DNA of 64,000 nucleotides from Massospora cicadina (Eukaryota > Entomophthoromycota > Entomophthoromycetes > Entomophthorales > Entomophthoraceae): contig JAKSZP010004211.1 in the NCBI GenBank assembly GCA_022478985.1, positions 56,541-120,540 of the forward strand. Reading direction: 5' to 3'. Positions within the stretch are counted from its first letter, which is position 1; every line of letters begins with the position of its first letter. Both the position numbers and the translations under genes were made by a program. The notes below the pieces were generated by a model. The model saw only the letters and a program-made list of their open reading frames with translations, searched no databases and was not told the DNA's origin. Below are positions 22,654 to 34,140 of the stretch, one piece after another.

Positions 22654-25600
22654 TGTTTAACAAACTCACACTACCAGAAAATTTTAGAATTCTTTTGGAA
22701 CTCTCTAAATACTCTTTATCTCTTGACCTCTAACCTCTCAACAAGGTCTAACCTGCTGAACTTGGCTTGGTCACCCTACTGGATATTAGTATTTTATATA
22801 TCCTGGTATATTAAATCTCTATGCCAGGAACAACGAATTTGACTATAGCAAAATATAGGGAGTAAGAAGTGCTTTATAAGTAGTAGGTTGTTACTACTTA
22901 AGTTACCAGTGGATAATCAATATTACAATTTGCAATAGGAACATACCGCGTATGATGGTGGAAGTAGATTCAGGAATGTAGTAGACAATTGCACAGTCCT
23001 GGTTTAGAGTTATAAAAGACAGAAAAAATATTATAGGCGTATATATGCTTGCATGCCAGTTATGTGGTGTCTATTAGATGTTATTGGAAATTAAAAGGTA
23101 GCAAGGTATATTAGATGTCTAGAGTTAGCATTTAGTCAACTGAAAGAGGTAAATTTGACTAGGGTTCATACAGCTAATAGCGTAAGTTGGTGGATCTATC
23201 TCAAATTTATTTGGTGACAATTTTGGCATCATTAATAACAATCACCTGGAGCTTTAAATTTTATATTATTAATATTTCCATACTTGGCCTGACCAAATAG
23301 ATATCAGTAAATTACTTATAAATAACCTAAGTTAAGGTTGATTAGAATATAAATCAATTGTAAGCTTAAAGTTGAGGCATTACCCATACTAAGGAAAGTT
23401 TCAACAGAGTCCCCTCAAGCCTCTAATGTGGATGACCATAAATTTCGCTAGTATTTATTGGCCTTAATTTTAGGTCCCAAATTTAAGAGGTGGGTCATAC
23501 ATGACAATCCAATTCAATTAGGATAAGCATTGTCCTGACCAACCTAGGGTTTGTCTCAGTTGCAATTTGTATGGGTAACTGGTGGTTTGGATATTAAGGT
23601 TTTTTTAAATGACGGAAGGCAGTGGTTTATAAAATAATGATAATGTGGAATAGGCGGATCAGGGCGTAATCAAGAAGTTGCCAGTGCCTTTTAGTAAAGT
23701 TCCACCTTTTTTCGATCACTGGCTGGTTTAGGCTGAAGGTAATGTAGGCACCAATACTGATGAAGTGTACATGAGACAGGGCATTCCATAAACGCTGATT
23801 AGTGTGCTGATCAAAAGGGTTGAAATTATATTATAACTTTCCAAACACATCACAGCAAACTGAGAATTGATAGTTAAGCAGGAGCGGATATTGTGTAACC
23901 CCATCTGGTAGATTTTCATGAGTTGTCGCTGGTGGTTAGTCAGTTTCAGCTTGCCCCACAGGTTGCTGAGATGTCGTGGAGGTTGACGTGCACCACTAAA
24001 AACAGCTTGGCAACAATAGAGCTTTCATGGTTGATAACATGTGAAAGAGGATTAGAAGAACTGCTGAGAGCTTGGGGCAGTGGGCTGAGGGGCTCCAGTA
24101 GAAGATTGAGCCACAAAATATCGAGGTTCACAATGACATCTGTGATCAGCAATGGCTCTGAATTATCCTTAGAATCCTTGACAAGAGAAAAGTCAATCTC
24201 ATAGCTCTGGGATTAACAGGTTCTTGGTTAAGGACTCCAACAGCTTCTGGTCAAAATTGTTATCAATCTTGCTGCTGTAGATTTATTTGCACCAACACTC
24301 AGAAAAAAGAGATGATGGCAGCATGTTTTTTTTGGGAAAGATTAACGTCAAGCTTTAGGTAGGGTGTATTATTCATAGGTTAGCTTTAATTGAAGGTGGA
24401 TTCATCGTCCCAAATGTTAGGTTTGACTTGCTCTTAGTTTCAGGATGACTCACAAATAAATTTAATGAAAGTTTAAAAATTTTGTCCTCAGTATGGTTAG
24501 CTCTAGTTGTTATACCAGATGGAATGATCTTTAAACTGACTCCATGGTAAATCCATTGTTTAGATATACGTGATTGTGATTTTAGAATGTCTTGGTGGAT
24601 ATATTGTTGAGTGTAGCTGGTTTGGAAATCTATTAATTTGTTGGATGTTAAATGGGTGTCTGAGTATACAAATCAATTCTGCAACAACTGTTATTAGCTA
24701 ATAATCAAGATCTTAAGTTAAATTGGCGTATCAATTGAATGAATTATCTTTTTTGAATTCTAAATTACTTGGTTTGGATTTAAAAATTTGTTTTATGGCG
24801 AGATAAGTTGGATAGACAATTCATATTAATAGTTGAATAGATTTGGCAGTTTAGAGCCCGAAAATTCACCCTAAATTCAAGTGATGTATCCTCATTGGTT
24901 AAGTTTTGAATAAACTGCTGATTCAACTTTTATTTACACATTATAGTTAAGGTTATGGGCTGATAAATTTGTGGTTCATCTCTGTATTCCAATTAGTTAG
25001 GTAAGGTGGATTTGTTTCTTTAACAACAATGTATAAACCTAAACAAGTAGAAAACGTAAAACTTTATATCAATAGGAATATAATGAATCCATCTAGTACT
25101 AAAAAAATAGGAATATAATGAATTAGAGATGAAAAGTGAATTGGTCTGAGGGGCATGTAAATCAGCTGGCACCTTAAAAATATCATGGTTTTGGTGGTCT
25201 TTAGCAAGGGTAAGTAATTAGTCATGGAGGCATTTGGCTATGGTTGGTTATGCATACTATGGAATGGTCCCAGATGCTCCTTGCAATAGTCAACCGCCTC
25301 ATGAATCTTTCCAAGTATTTCTACACTAGTCAGCACTATCACCAGTATCATTAGTATATACTTCTTGGCGGCTTTATTGTCTTTAGATAAATCTTTTATT
25401 AGCATGTATAGTCAGTTACTTTTTATAGGTAAAATCTCTGGGTTTATATATCTCATTACAAAATCTATCTGACAAGATAAAGGTCTGATAGTTCATTTCC
25501 TGAATTTGGTCTAGGAATTTATTTTAAATCATTTTATCTTTTTTAAAATATAAACACTACCCCCTGTGGAGAGGAACACTCTGTAGTGCATGGAAAGCGC

Positions 25601-26335
25601 AAACTGTTTGCATATGATAGAGTTCCCTCTTTTAAATCTTTTGATTCTCATTATCTCTTGTTCTCTTTCCACTTGACAAAGTCTACCCTGCTAACTCCGC
25701 TTGGCCAGTCTAATTAATATTCATTTCTTAAAGCTTCTAGCATAGTAAATCTCAGCATTAGGAACAAAAACTTTCATTATGTGAAAATATAGGGAGTAAG
25801 AATTGGTTTATAAGTAAAAGTTGTTACTAATTATGGTATCAAGGGATAATCAAAATTATGATGAGTGATAGGCGCGTGCCACTATGAGTGTGGGTGTAGC
25901 TTTAGGAATGTAGTAGAAAATGTCACAGTCCAGTTTAAGAGCTATAAAAGATCAAAATCATCATAGGCGTGATATTTGCTCATGTGCCAGTTAGGTGTTA
26001 TCCATTATCTGTTATGGAAACTAACAAATAGAAAGGTACAATAGATGTCTAGAGTTTATCATCTGAGGCATCTGAGTGGGTTAATATTGAATAGGGTTAA
26101 TCCAGTTGATAGCGTAAATTGTTGGATCTATTTCAAATTCATTTGGGTGTAAACTTAGCATCATTAATAACAATCGCCTGGAGCTTTAAAATTCATATTA
26201 TTAATAATTCCAGGCTTAGATCTGACCAGATGGGTATATTGATATAATAGTTTATACTTAATTTACTTTAATATTGATTAAGATAATAAAATAATTGTAG
26301 CCCAAAGTTGAGGATTTACTTATACTCTATCAACA
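22654..26335 (-). mobile_element. Element J: 3.7-kb LTR element without recognisable pol
   Basis: Two direct repeats, 22,654-23,406 (753 bp) and 25,605-26,335 (731 bp), align along their length with blocks such as ATATAGGGAGTAAGAA, TAATAGCGTAA and CATCATTAATAACAATC. Both start TGTTT and end TCAACA on the plus strand. Orientation is inferred as minus: after the left repeat the minus strand has GCTTGAGGGGACTC then TGTTG, like the polypurine tract and LTR start of D and E. The 2.2-kb interior shows no RT or integrase, so it is non-autonomous or deleted. Flanks TTTAG and CTTAG match within one base of the edge. Confidence 0.65.
23407..25604 (-). other. Interior of element J with one unrecognised minus frame
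   Basis: The longest coherent reading is on the minus strand at about 24,330-23,946, with two or three stops. It includes KDSKDNSEPLLITDVIVNL, then LLLEPLSPLPQALSSSSN, then SSIVAKLFLVVHVNLHD. The plus strand carries an overlapping 93-codon frame (23,923-24,204). I cannot tell which was real, and neither resembles a known retrotransposon domain. The rest (24,400-25,600) is AT-rich with no readable frame. Confidence 0.35.
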
Positions 26336-27618
26336 CCTTAGAACTATAATTTTGTGACCAGAGCTAACTATATCTCCCCTAATATATCAAATAATACCTT
26401 GCTAAACTTCTAAGGCAAAAATGAATAATTTTACTTTAGTGGTATTTGGGTGCTTTCTATATTACACAATATTCTATGATCATAAAAAATGTACCAAAGC
26501 TTTCATATACTGGTGTAAACTTTTCTTTTAGCAGGATTCAACACTTGAGACAAGAGGAGCAGAGAGACTCCTATTTGTTGGCACAAAATTGGATACAGCT
26601 TTGTTAAACTCTATCAATTAATTACTCACGGTGCCTTTTAATTGAATCAGTGCTTTTTCTCTCCATATTATTATGGGTTTCATCTATTTATGATTTAAGT
26701 GTCATATATCTTATGGCTAATTTGTCTCTTATGGACCTAAAATTCATTTTAATGGTTTTTTAACTGACGCTTGCAGTTGCTAGATTATTTTTTGGATCCC
26801 ATATTTCTGATGTAAATGGATGAGGAAATAATCTGACATCTTATTGAAGGCTGTAAATTCGGTTATTATTCCTTCCAACGATTCCAAGTTGGTATATAAG
26901 TCTAAAGGATTTTCATCGAGATAGACATAAATCCTCTATATACTTTCCACATGACCACATGATACCAGAATATGGTCAATATTTCCCTCTTCCAGAGTTC
27001 TTTAGACTCTCTGAGAGCTGGGAGTAAGAATCCAGGGGGTCCAGGAAGTCCGCATGGTCCCAGGGCCTCCAAACCCTTCAGAACCCTAAGAACCTCAAAA
27101 TCAATTGGATCATTGCATTCCTTTTCGGATGATAAAACCTTTTTATAAAAACTCATGACAGCGCTGTTCTTATTATCATATAAAAATATATATATATAGA
27201 CTAGTCATTTAGATCAAGTAGGATAAGGAGTTAAGCCACTTTTCTTAATTGTAGAAGATGTAAAGGTCATAATCTAACAATTGTCATAATATTCTTAAGC
27301 ATTAGTTGAGCTTCTTCTCCAGGTAGCTAAAGACCATGTAATAATTCAAGTAGATTTTGTATTAGGAGTCATTTATAAGGCGTTTGTTATTTAAAATAGC
27401 TTAAAAATTGATTTGAACAAAGGAAGAGGTGACTCATTAAAAAAACCAAAGTTTACATGTAGGGTTTTTGTTAAAAGAAGTTGTACACTACTTTATTATT
27501 TATCACTATGATTTGAATTAGGTTATTTATTAAATTTTATAAATCAGAGAGGATAGATATTTGCTCAAGTAATCAACTCACTAGCATGTAGCTAGACAAT
27601 CCATATCACAGGACCAAC
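26336..27618. other. H-type LTR continuation, then an unassigned decayed stretch
   Basis: The first hundred or so bases continue the H-type LTR interrupted by J. From about 27,160 down to 26,700 the minus strand holds coding-like pieces in two frames (IYVYLDENPLDLYTNLESLE; FTAFNKMSDYFLIHLHQKYG), possibly gag or linker of an old element. I do not recognise them. The proline/glycine-rich 84-codon frame at 26,902-27,156 overlaps them. A short (AT)n run lies at 27,186-27,198. Confidence 0.3.
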
Positions 27619-28352
27619 TGTCAGACAATTAAAATTATGATATTGTGAGAAGAGTGTTTTAAGTGATAATAAAGATAATACAGGCCAAAAGACCCTGGTC
27701 AATTCTTAGTGGAACTCTCAAATTGGGGTAGTACATTTGTAAATGCTTCTCAGCCAAATAGCACGAGTTTAGGTAGTCAGATTGCACCAACCATGCGGAA
27801 AAATCAGGGGAGTTTATTGAAGGTTCCTCCCCAGCCTAATCCTAATTTACTTCAAACAATTAAAGGGGAGACCACCCCTCTTATAGGCTTGATGGGGTCC
27901 CACAAGGTGCAACTATTTTCCCATAGGTAATTGGCTCAAATATCAAATCTTTACCTAATGGACTTGTCCTACCTACTCTCGACCCTCCATCTGCTATTAC
28001 ATTAACATGAGGCGAATTACAAGAGCTCCAATAGGTTGAACACCCATTTTTCTTAATAGATTTAAATTAAATAATGAATTTACGCCAATCAAGCTTCAGG
28101 CCTTAGTTATGTTTATATATATGCAGCGAAATTGTAACAGGGTTTGCTCTTAACCCCCTTGTCGCATCTAATAAAAATCACATGGAAATCCAACTTTCTA
28201 GTCTATTAGTGCTTAAATTTCTTATATAAGTGGTCAGCAAAGTATCCTAAAAAGTAGGTATTCTAGCAAAAGAGATTTAATTTCTCCTGCACGTATTGTT
28301 GATCTTCAGGGTGCAAAGCACCAGCGAGCATTCAAAACCCCAAATTCCAACA
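27619..28352 (+). repeat. Element D 5' LTR
   Basis: The 734-bp LTR starts TGTCAGACAATT and ends ATTCCAACA, aligning along its length with the 3' LTR and the solo LTR at 9,733. Shared blocks include ATTGTGAGAAGAGTGTTTT, GATTGCACCAAC and GTGCAAAGCACCAGCGAGC. The 73-codon frame at 27,709-27,930 is within the LTR. GTTTATATATATGCAGCG (about 28,108) recurs with slight change in the 3' copy and is a TATA-like candidate. Confidence 0.9.
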
Positions 28353-28373
28353 AGTGGTGATTACTACACGGGG
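28353..28373 (+). promoter_or_regulatory. Element D primer-binding site candidate
   Basis: Directly after the LTR end CA comes AG then TGGTGATTACTACACGG. TGG is the complement of a tRNA CCA end, and the position is right for priming minus-strand DNA. The tRNA was not identified. Confidence 0.5.
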
Positions 28374-28579
28374 CCATGTACACCACAAATCTCCTGCTTT
28401 GAAATGCAACTGTAAATAAACCAAGGCTAGCTGCTTTAGAAAAACAACTAGCCAGTGCTTTGTCTCGCCTCTAAAGGTTTGATCGGCACTCTTCACAAAG
28501 ACCTTATGGGCCTCCCCTATTATTTGCAAACCTCCTTTCAGAGACAAGTTCACGCCTGGTGAGAGCAGTATTGCCTCCT

Positions 28580-29230
28580 TCCTCTTTGTTTATGAATCTG
28601 CCATGGAAAGGGCAACTGACCATCAAAAGACCAAATATATCCTACCCTTCTTGATTGTATGACTCAATAGATAATGGTTACCAACATGGTCAACCTCAGC
28701 ACCTGGATGCAGGTTGAACAAGCACTTATTAAAGAATTTGGCTCCACTTAGAGCTTACAAAGGCATTAACAGGCCGTTATGTGCATTAGTCTGCAAGAAG
28801 AGAATAGATACCCTTTTTAGTTTAGCAATTCTGTAGTAAAGCTCAACTTTACTGCTTGCAGAAATGCTATAACTGGATGATGCCGTTGCAGCTATCTTGG
28901 ACGGATTAGCATCCCATCCCTCCTTGGTAATGCATATCACTTCAGTTAAGCATTCTTTCAAAAAAGTATGCGATATCAAGGAGGCCTTTCTAGTGGTGGC
29001 TGATATCTATGAACTTGACCTCATGCAAGGAGCTAAAAAGGCAAGCATCTACTCCGACCCCTATAGCCTTTTTTATGACTGTCTCCCTTTGGAAACCTGC
29101 TCCAGTGGAGCTGCCACCACGAAATGCTTCTCCATCCTATGATGATAGCCAGAGGATAATGGCAGTGACAGGTCAGTCTCCCCTCCATCTTCTGCTCAAA
29201 AAAGCTAGTTGGTGAAGGCAGTCATCCCTT
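28580..29230 (+). pseudogene. Element D gag remnant
   Basis: The reading changes frame several times. ATDHQKTKYILPFLIV (about 28,610) is followed in another frame by TWMQVEQALIKEFGST (about 28,700), the gag-core W-x-x-x-E-x-x-x-x-x-x-F-G block. Then comes DDAVAAILDGLASHPSL... to YELDLMQGAKKAS (about 28,880-29,040), the longest frame (28,897-29,142). No clear zinc knuckle was found. Gag would form the particle that packages element RNA. At least three frame changes and several stops. Confidence 0.6.
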
Positions 29231-29756
29231 TTCCTTGCCCTCCTCCTTCTTCAGAGCGGTCTCCTAAGGTGGATCAATTGTCACGTCCCTTCAAGCCACT
29301 GTCACTACCCTCTTAATCCTCTCCTCTGGTTGGCTCTCGTTCAAGACCTATGGCCATGGGCAGGCCAAACCTGCTACTGCAAAGGCTAAAATTAAAGCCA
29401 TTATAATCCCAACGCCTCCTCAAAAGGGTAAAAAGGTAAATGAAACCCCAGGGCCTATCCAACCATAAGGGAAGCCCTAAATTTACCTTACCTCCTATGA
29501 GCTCCCTGACGTGCATTGATAACCCCTCAGATAATATATCTGAAGGGGGTTGTGAAGATGGCGGTTACTATGTCTTAGGAGTCCCATTAAAGTGGAGGTA
29601 CCCAACAGGTTGAACCTGGAAAGGGTGGACACAGCTAAAATACCCCTCCAAGCGTATCTCCAACAAGTCTTAAGATGTTTTGAGCTTATTGACACTGCAA
29701 GTGATGCTGACCATCTCGTTGCTACGCTGATATGATCCACCCACTGTGTCCCCACC

Positions 29757-30005
29757 TTGCAGTCTATCCAGGAAAGGTACCCAGAAACCTCTAAAATACT
29801 AGCTTCCGCTCTCTGGCTAAAAGAGGTCCATGCTCTTTTCCCCAACTTGAGTGAAACCTTAACAAAAGTGGAGGTCGTCATCAACAGAGTACGGTCCACA
29901 GCTATCCTGGACACTGGATCCCTGGTGAATGTTGTGACATTAAAACTTATGAAAAATATTAAGTTCGCACATACCTCAACAAACCCAAGAGTTTGGTACT
30001 GTTAG
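29757..30005 (+). pseudogene. Element D aspartic protease
   Basis: The frame contains VRSTAILDTGSLVNVVTLKL, the D-T-G loop (about 29,909-29,917) with the following V-N-V-V strand typical of retrotransposon proteases. It stops soon after, and the C-terminal half of the domain (LLIG-type strand) continues in other frames to about 30,400. D-T-G is intact even though the gene is broken. Confidence 0.75.
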
Positions 30006-30690
30006 TCCCTCTAGCACGTGTGCTATTGGTGCCTACTCTTCCTTGCCCATCCGTTATAAAAAGCTAATTTTGTCAGCACCAGAGATGGCTTGGCTGATAA
30101 TACCTATGATCTACTCAATAGTATATAGTTTATTCTCGCATATGAAGGTATCATTAACTTGAAGCAGGGCTATCTCATCCTGCATAAATACAAAGTTCCT
30201 TTGATTTTGAATATCAATGAGCTTAATAAAAAGGAATACGCCTGCACTATTTAGTACCCCTCCTCCGCCTTATATCTACACTACATGACAGAAGGATGCA
30301 ACGCCAAGATGTTGCCTCCATCAGTGGACGCTCTAGTGGGAATCCCATTTTATGCTTCCAAAGAGGTTTTAGTTAAGGAGGTTGAACAAAGGGTAGTTGA
30401 CACTAAGGTTACATACAAATTCCACCCAATTGCTTATAGCGTCTAATCAGGCTTGACAGAGTTAGCCCTCTTGAGCCCAGAGTATTGCCAGTTGCGCTAG
30501 CCCTAGCCTATCAGTGACCAATTAATTTTCTGCTAATGAATCACAATAAGAAGGGCATGATTGTCAAGAAGCATTAGGAGATCGGAAGAGGCCTACTATT
30601 CCCATTGAGGACATCCAACAAGTTCACTGTATCAGGTCTATGGCGGATATGGGCCTACCTGATGATCAGTCTTTATGAGCTCTTCCCACT

Positions 30691-31740
30691 GTGCATATCT
30701 CTAATGATCTAACCCCTGCTGAGCCTAATAAAGTTCATAGTTTATTGGAGTCCCATAGCGACATCTTCTCCAAATCTGATACTGACTATGGACATATGAA
30801 AGGTTGGACTCATATAATTGACATTGGGGATGCTCGCCCTATCCAATTCAAACCCTATTGCAAGTCAAAAGTGGAAGATCTACAGATGCAAACAGAGCTA
30901 AAAAAGTTACTGAATGCTGGGTTGCTGGTGCCCTCTCAAAGTCCTTGGTCGTCCCCACTTCTGTTAATCAAAAAGAAAAATGGTTGTCAGTTAGTTAAGG
31001 ACTACCACAAATTGCTCAACCTCACAAAAAAATATCTATCCTATCCCCTCATTGACAACGCCCTAGCCCAACTCTCTGGTTCTAACTTATTTTCCGCTAT
31101 CAACTTGGCTAGCGGTTATTGACAAATGGACTTTTCCAGAAATCATGAGAAATTCGCTCTTATTTGAAGTGAGGGTCTCTTTCAACAAACCCAACTACCT
31201 TAAGGGCTGTGCAACGCACCCACAGCTTTCCAGAAAGCCATGGACCATATCCTGCAGGACCTAAAGTTAAGTTTCATCATCATTTCTCTCAATGACATCA
31301 TGGTGTTCTCCAAGACTTTTGACAAACATCTTACTCACCTTAAGAGGTTTTTTAGCGTCTAGAGTCCAATATCAAATTAAAACCCTCCAAAAGTATCTTT
31401 TTCCAGAGAAAATTAGACTTCCTCAGACACGCCATCTCTCAGGAAAAAATCCAACCCCTACAGGATAAGGTTGAAGCCATAGCAAAATGCCTCCCCTTAA
31501 GAATCTGCGGGATATTTAGGGATTTATGGGCATGATGGTGTATTACTATCAATTTATTCCCAGTTCATTTAGCTCAGTGAGCCCATCGTCCACGTCTTGG
31601 CTAAGAACCCTCCTTTTATTGGCTTGCTGAACAAAAGGACGCTTTTGAGACCTTGAAGGATCTATTGCAAAGAAGGCCGATCCTCCGCCACTATGACTAT
31701 GGAGAGCTCTTCATGTTGTTCACAGATGTCTCCATTTATG
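30691..31740 (+). pseudogene. Element D reverse transcriptase and start of RNase H
   Basis: The frame 30,691-31,122 covers the N-terminal RT: HSLLESHSDIFSKSDTDYG, then ELKKLLNAGLLVPSQSPWSS, LIKKKNGCQLVKDYHKLLNL and FSAINLASGY, ending in a stop where the next residues should be W-Q. It continues with EGLFQQTQ, GLCNAPTAFQKAMDHILQDL, ISLNDIMVFSKTFDKHLTHL and PSKSIFFQRKLDFLRHAIS. The catalytic Y-L-D-D reads S-L-N-D (31,285-31,296), so it is inactive. From about 31,680, HYDYGELFMLFTDVSIYAVG begins RNase H, which element C then interrupts at 31,885. Confidence 0.85.
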
Positions 31741-31884
31741 CTGTTGGAGCTATCTTGGCTTAACTGGATGAGCATGGGGTTTATCATCCCATGTCCTACT
31801 CCATTATGATGCTCTCAAAGGCTGAACGTAACTCTAGCATCACTCAGAAGAAAGCATTGATGTCCTGCTTACTTTGAAGTACTA

Positions 31885-32381
31885 TGCTGTAATTTGATAT
31901 GACTGGACAATAAGCCCGAGGTCACTATGGCGAAATGAATGGAATCCGTCGAGATTCAATATGGTAATGGTAATTCTAGTGCCTCAAATTGAGGTGATAT
32001 ATGGTTATTGGGAAATCGCCTTTAATTGGGCGATTGTGAATAAACGAATGAAGAATTGACAGAGCCAATAAGATATGGAGAATAAAGTTACTAAGCCATA
32101 CAAGTCATAGCATCCAAAGTTACTACAATATAGGCGAGATGAGATGATCAAGAAGGTCTGTTGTTAAGAAGGATAAGAGTAAAGCGGAATAAGAAGAATC
32201 CGCGGTATTAAAGCACATTTAATAAAAGAGGTTGTGGGAGCAAGTGCTCCATATTTATTTAAAGTTATTCTATTGTTTTGAGGGCAGTGATCATCATATC
32301 GTTGGTCCCTATTGCTCAGTGGGTTAACTCTGTGCAAAAAATCCGCCGTTGTATTTGTTGAATACTGCCAAATTTATAACA
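31885..32381 (+). repeat. Element C 5' LTR
   Basis: Starts TGCTGTAATTTGATATGACT (TGTTGTG in the 3' copy) and ends AATTTATAACA. Both copies share AATTGACAGAGCCAATAAG, AGAAGAATCCGCGGTATT and, at 32,237-32,250, the palindrome GGAGCAAGTGCTCC followed by ATATTTATTT, a TATA-like stretch. Confidence 0.93.
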
Positions 32382-32382
32382 T

Positions 32383-32401
32383 TGGTGCTCATTACAGGGG
32401 G
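32383..32401 (+). promoter_or_regulatory. Element C primer-binding site candidate
   Basis: One base after the LTR end comes TGGTGCTCATTACAGGGGG. It nearly matches the site after the 5' LTR of element E (TGGTGCTCACTACAGGGG). A tRNA using it would have an acceptor stem starting GCTCA; I could not assign the isotype. Confidence 0.6.
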
Positions 32402-32479
32402 CTCATTGGACAATCACAAAGCCAACAACCTTCCTCAGTTGCTGGCCATGTTCAATCAGGCTTACTCTGGCAAAGAGTC

Positions 32480-33440
32480 TTTTTAAGATGCCGCAACCAT
32501 TGAATATGTAGAACTCAAGCTTGTCTTGGACGCTATGCTCCGGTGGAAGAAAGAGTTAATACAGGAGGCTCGTATTGATAAGCTGCCTCCATTTGATCAC
32601 AATGGACTATCCATATATTTTTTAAGCGATTTGAGTTTGCAGTGGATGGAGCTTCAGATAGGCATAAAGCCAAATTATTAATATCCACTTTAGATGTCGA
32701 CAGCATTGACCAAGTTGTTTGCTATTTTTTCCACCAGTTCCGCTACCTATCAAAATTGAAAGATACTGTGTTGTGGTTATTCAGAAGGACTATGAAAATG
32801 GCACAGCGGAAGGTGGAATTCTTAACAATTGGGTTTCAGCATAATGAGACCCTTATTGCATTTTCTGATTGCTTTATGATAGAAGCTCATGTGTTAATTG
32901 GGGCAGGAACTTTAACAGAATCATATGTATGCATAGCGTTGACCTCCACTGTGAAACCATACTGTGAGCTTTTCAGTACCATGGCTCCATATGTAGAAGT
33001 TGGTATCCCTTTGCTTAAACTCATTCAAATCTTGTGCTGGTTATCCGCTAACTTCCCTCCGCCCAACATAGAGTGAAACCATATCCTCTCCGCTGCTGGA
33101 CCTTTTTATTTGAGGAAGTCATCTCTTCCAGTTCAGCGTCCATTTGGTAACCACCAGCCTTATTATCAGCACACGCCTCATCTCAAATGAATTTACCATC
33201 AGCAGTTCAACTATTGGGAAGAATCTATGTACACTGCTCAACCCCAGCCTAAATTTTGGGATGGGCCATTTCACAACAATCATAGACGCAGATCCTAAAG
33301 GATCAATTGTTTCTTGTGTGGTCGTTCTGGGCACTTGGCCAGAAGTTGTCTTCATCGTCAGGGTTATTTCCTCCTGCAGGGACAGTACAATCAGGGAAAA
33401 GTCAGAGCGGAGTAGAAATGGGACTTTCTACTTCCACTAA
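32480..33440 (+). pseudogene. Element C gag with CCHC zinc knuckle
   Basis: Starting near 32,480 (IEYVELKLVLDAMLRWKKEL, LPPFDHNGLSI) and shifting into the frame 32,642-33,076 (AVDGASDRHKAKLLISTLD, TIGFQHNETLIAFSDCF), this is a gag core. The last block parallels element E gag (DETLASFADCF). At 33,308-33,349 another frame encodes CFLCGRSGHLARSC, a perfect C-x2-C-x4-H-x4-C knuckle that binds RNA in Gag. Two or more frame changes and a stop at 33,074 break it. Confidence 0.8.
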
Positions 33441-34131
33441 TTTAACTCATAACGTCCCGCCTGAATCTATCCCTGTACACTCAGTGGAAGCTCCCTTGGC
33501 TGATGTGTCAGTCTTATATCAGCAGCCAGTTGAAGGGGTGAATATTTTGACACAAGTGCAGTCTGCGGCTATGGCGGAAGAGACGTCCCAGTTTCAGGTT
33601 GAGCCATATGCTTGCCAGATGTTTGACCAAGTTTCACCTGATAAGTTGGACCCCTCCTCTAATGCCCCTTTCTTGCAAGCGGTAAGCGTCGCTCATCCAG
33701 TCAACACTATTATCACACAATACCCCAGCATTGGCGAGGGGATTGTGGGTTTTCTTGAAAATAGAGATGCCATTAATGTCTATGTTACAAACAGTCAAGA
33801 TGCATCTTACTCCGAATGTTCTTACTGTGACCTGGTTGTAGCTAAAACCCATGTCCGTGCCATCATAGATACAGGTGCACCTGTCAATATAGTCTCCACC
33901 AGTTTGGTGGCCAGGTTGGCACTAAGACTGGATGTGGAACAACGGATGGTATACAACACTGCTGGAGCGGATAACACAGTCTCTGAGGGAGCATACAGTG
34001 AGCTTCTGTTGCAGTTTAAGTCTATTGTTGTGGTAGCCCCAGCTATAGTGTTACCAAATAGCCATTATGATCTGCTGATTGGAACCGCCTTCTTGCGACA
34101 CTATGGGGCTGTTATCGATATGACAGACTAG
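33400..34131 (+). pseudogene. Element C aspartic protease region
   Basis: The frame is open to 34,131. A Gln/Ser-rich linker leads to HVRAIIDTGAPVNIVSTSLV (D-T-G at about 33,868-33,876) and closes with YDLLIGTAFLRHYGAVID, matching the retropepsin C-terminal strand (I/L-L-G-x-D-x-L). The same frame continues through two TAG stops (34,129 and 34,576) up to 34,971. Protease plus RT were therefore once one frame of at least 1.5 kb. Confidence 0.88.
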
Positions 34132-34140
34132 ACTTCTGAA

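Noticed and set aside
23943..24330. Possible similarity between the minus frame of J and the antisense frame of E (VAKLFLVVHV against LAIKLTISNSVHF)
   Set aside because: Only a short hydrophobic stretch matches by eye and the DNA does not align; orientation relative to the LTRs also differs.
26902..27156. Gly/Pro-rich minus frame that looks collagen-like
   Set aside because: A single short run. A neighbouring minus frame over the same bases reads more coherently, so it is probably a shadow.
27186..27198. (AT)n run
   Set aside because: Short microsatellite with no further signal.
27709..27930. 73-codon plus frame
   Set aside because: Wholly within the 5' LTR of element D.
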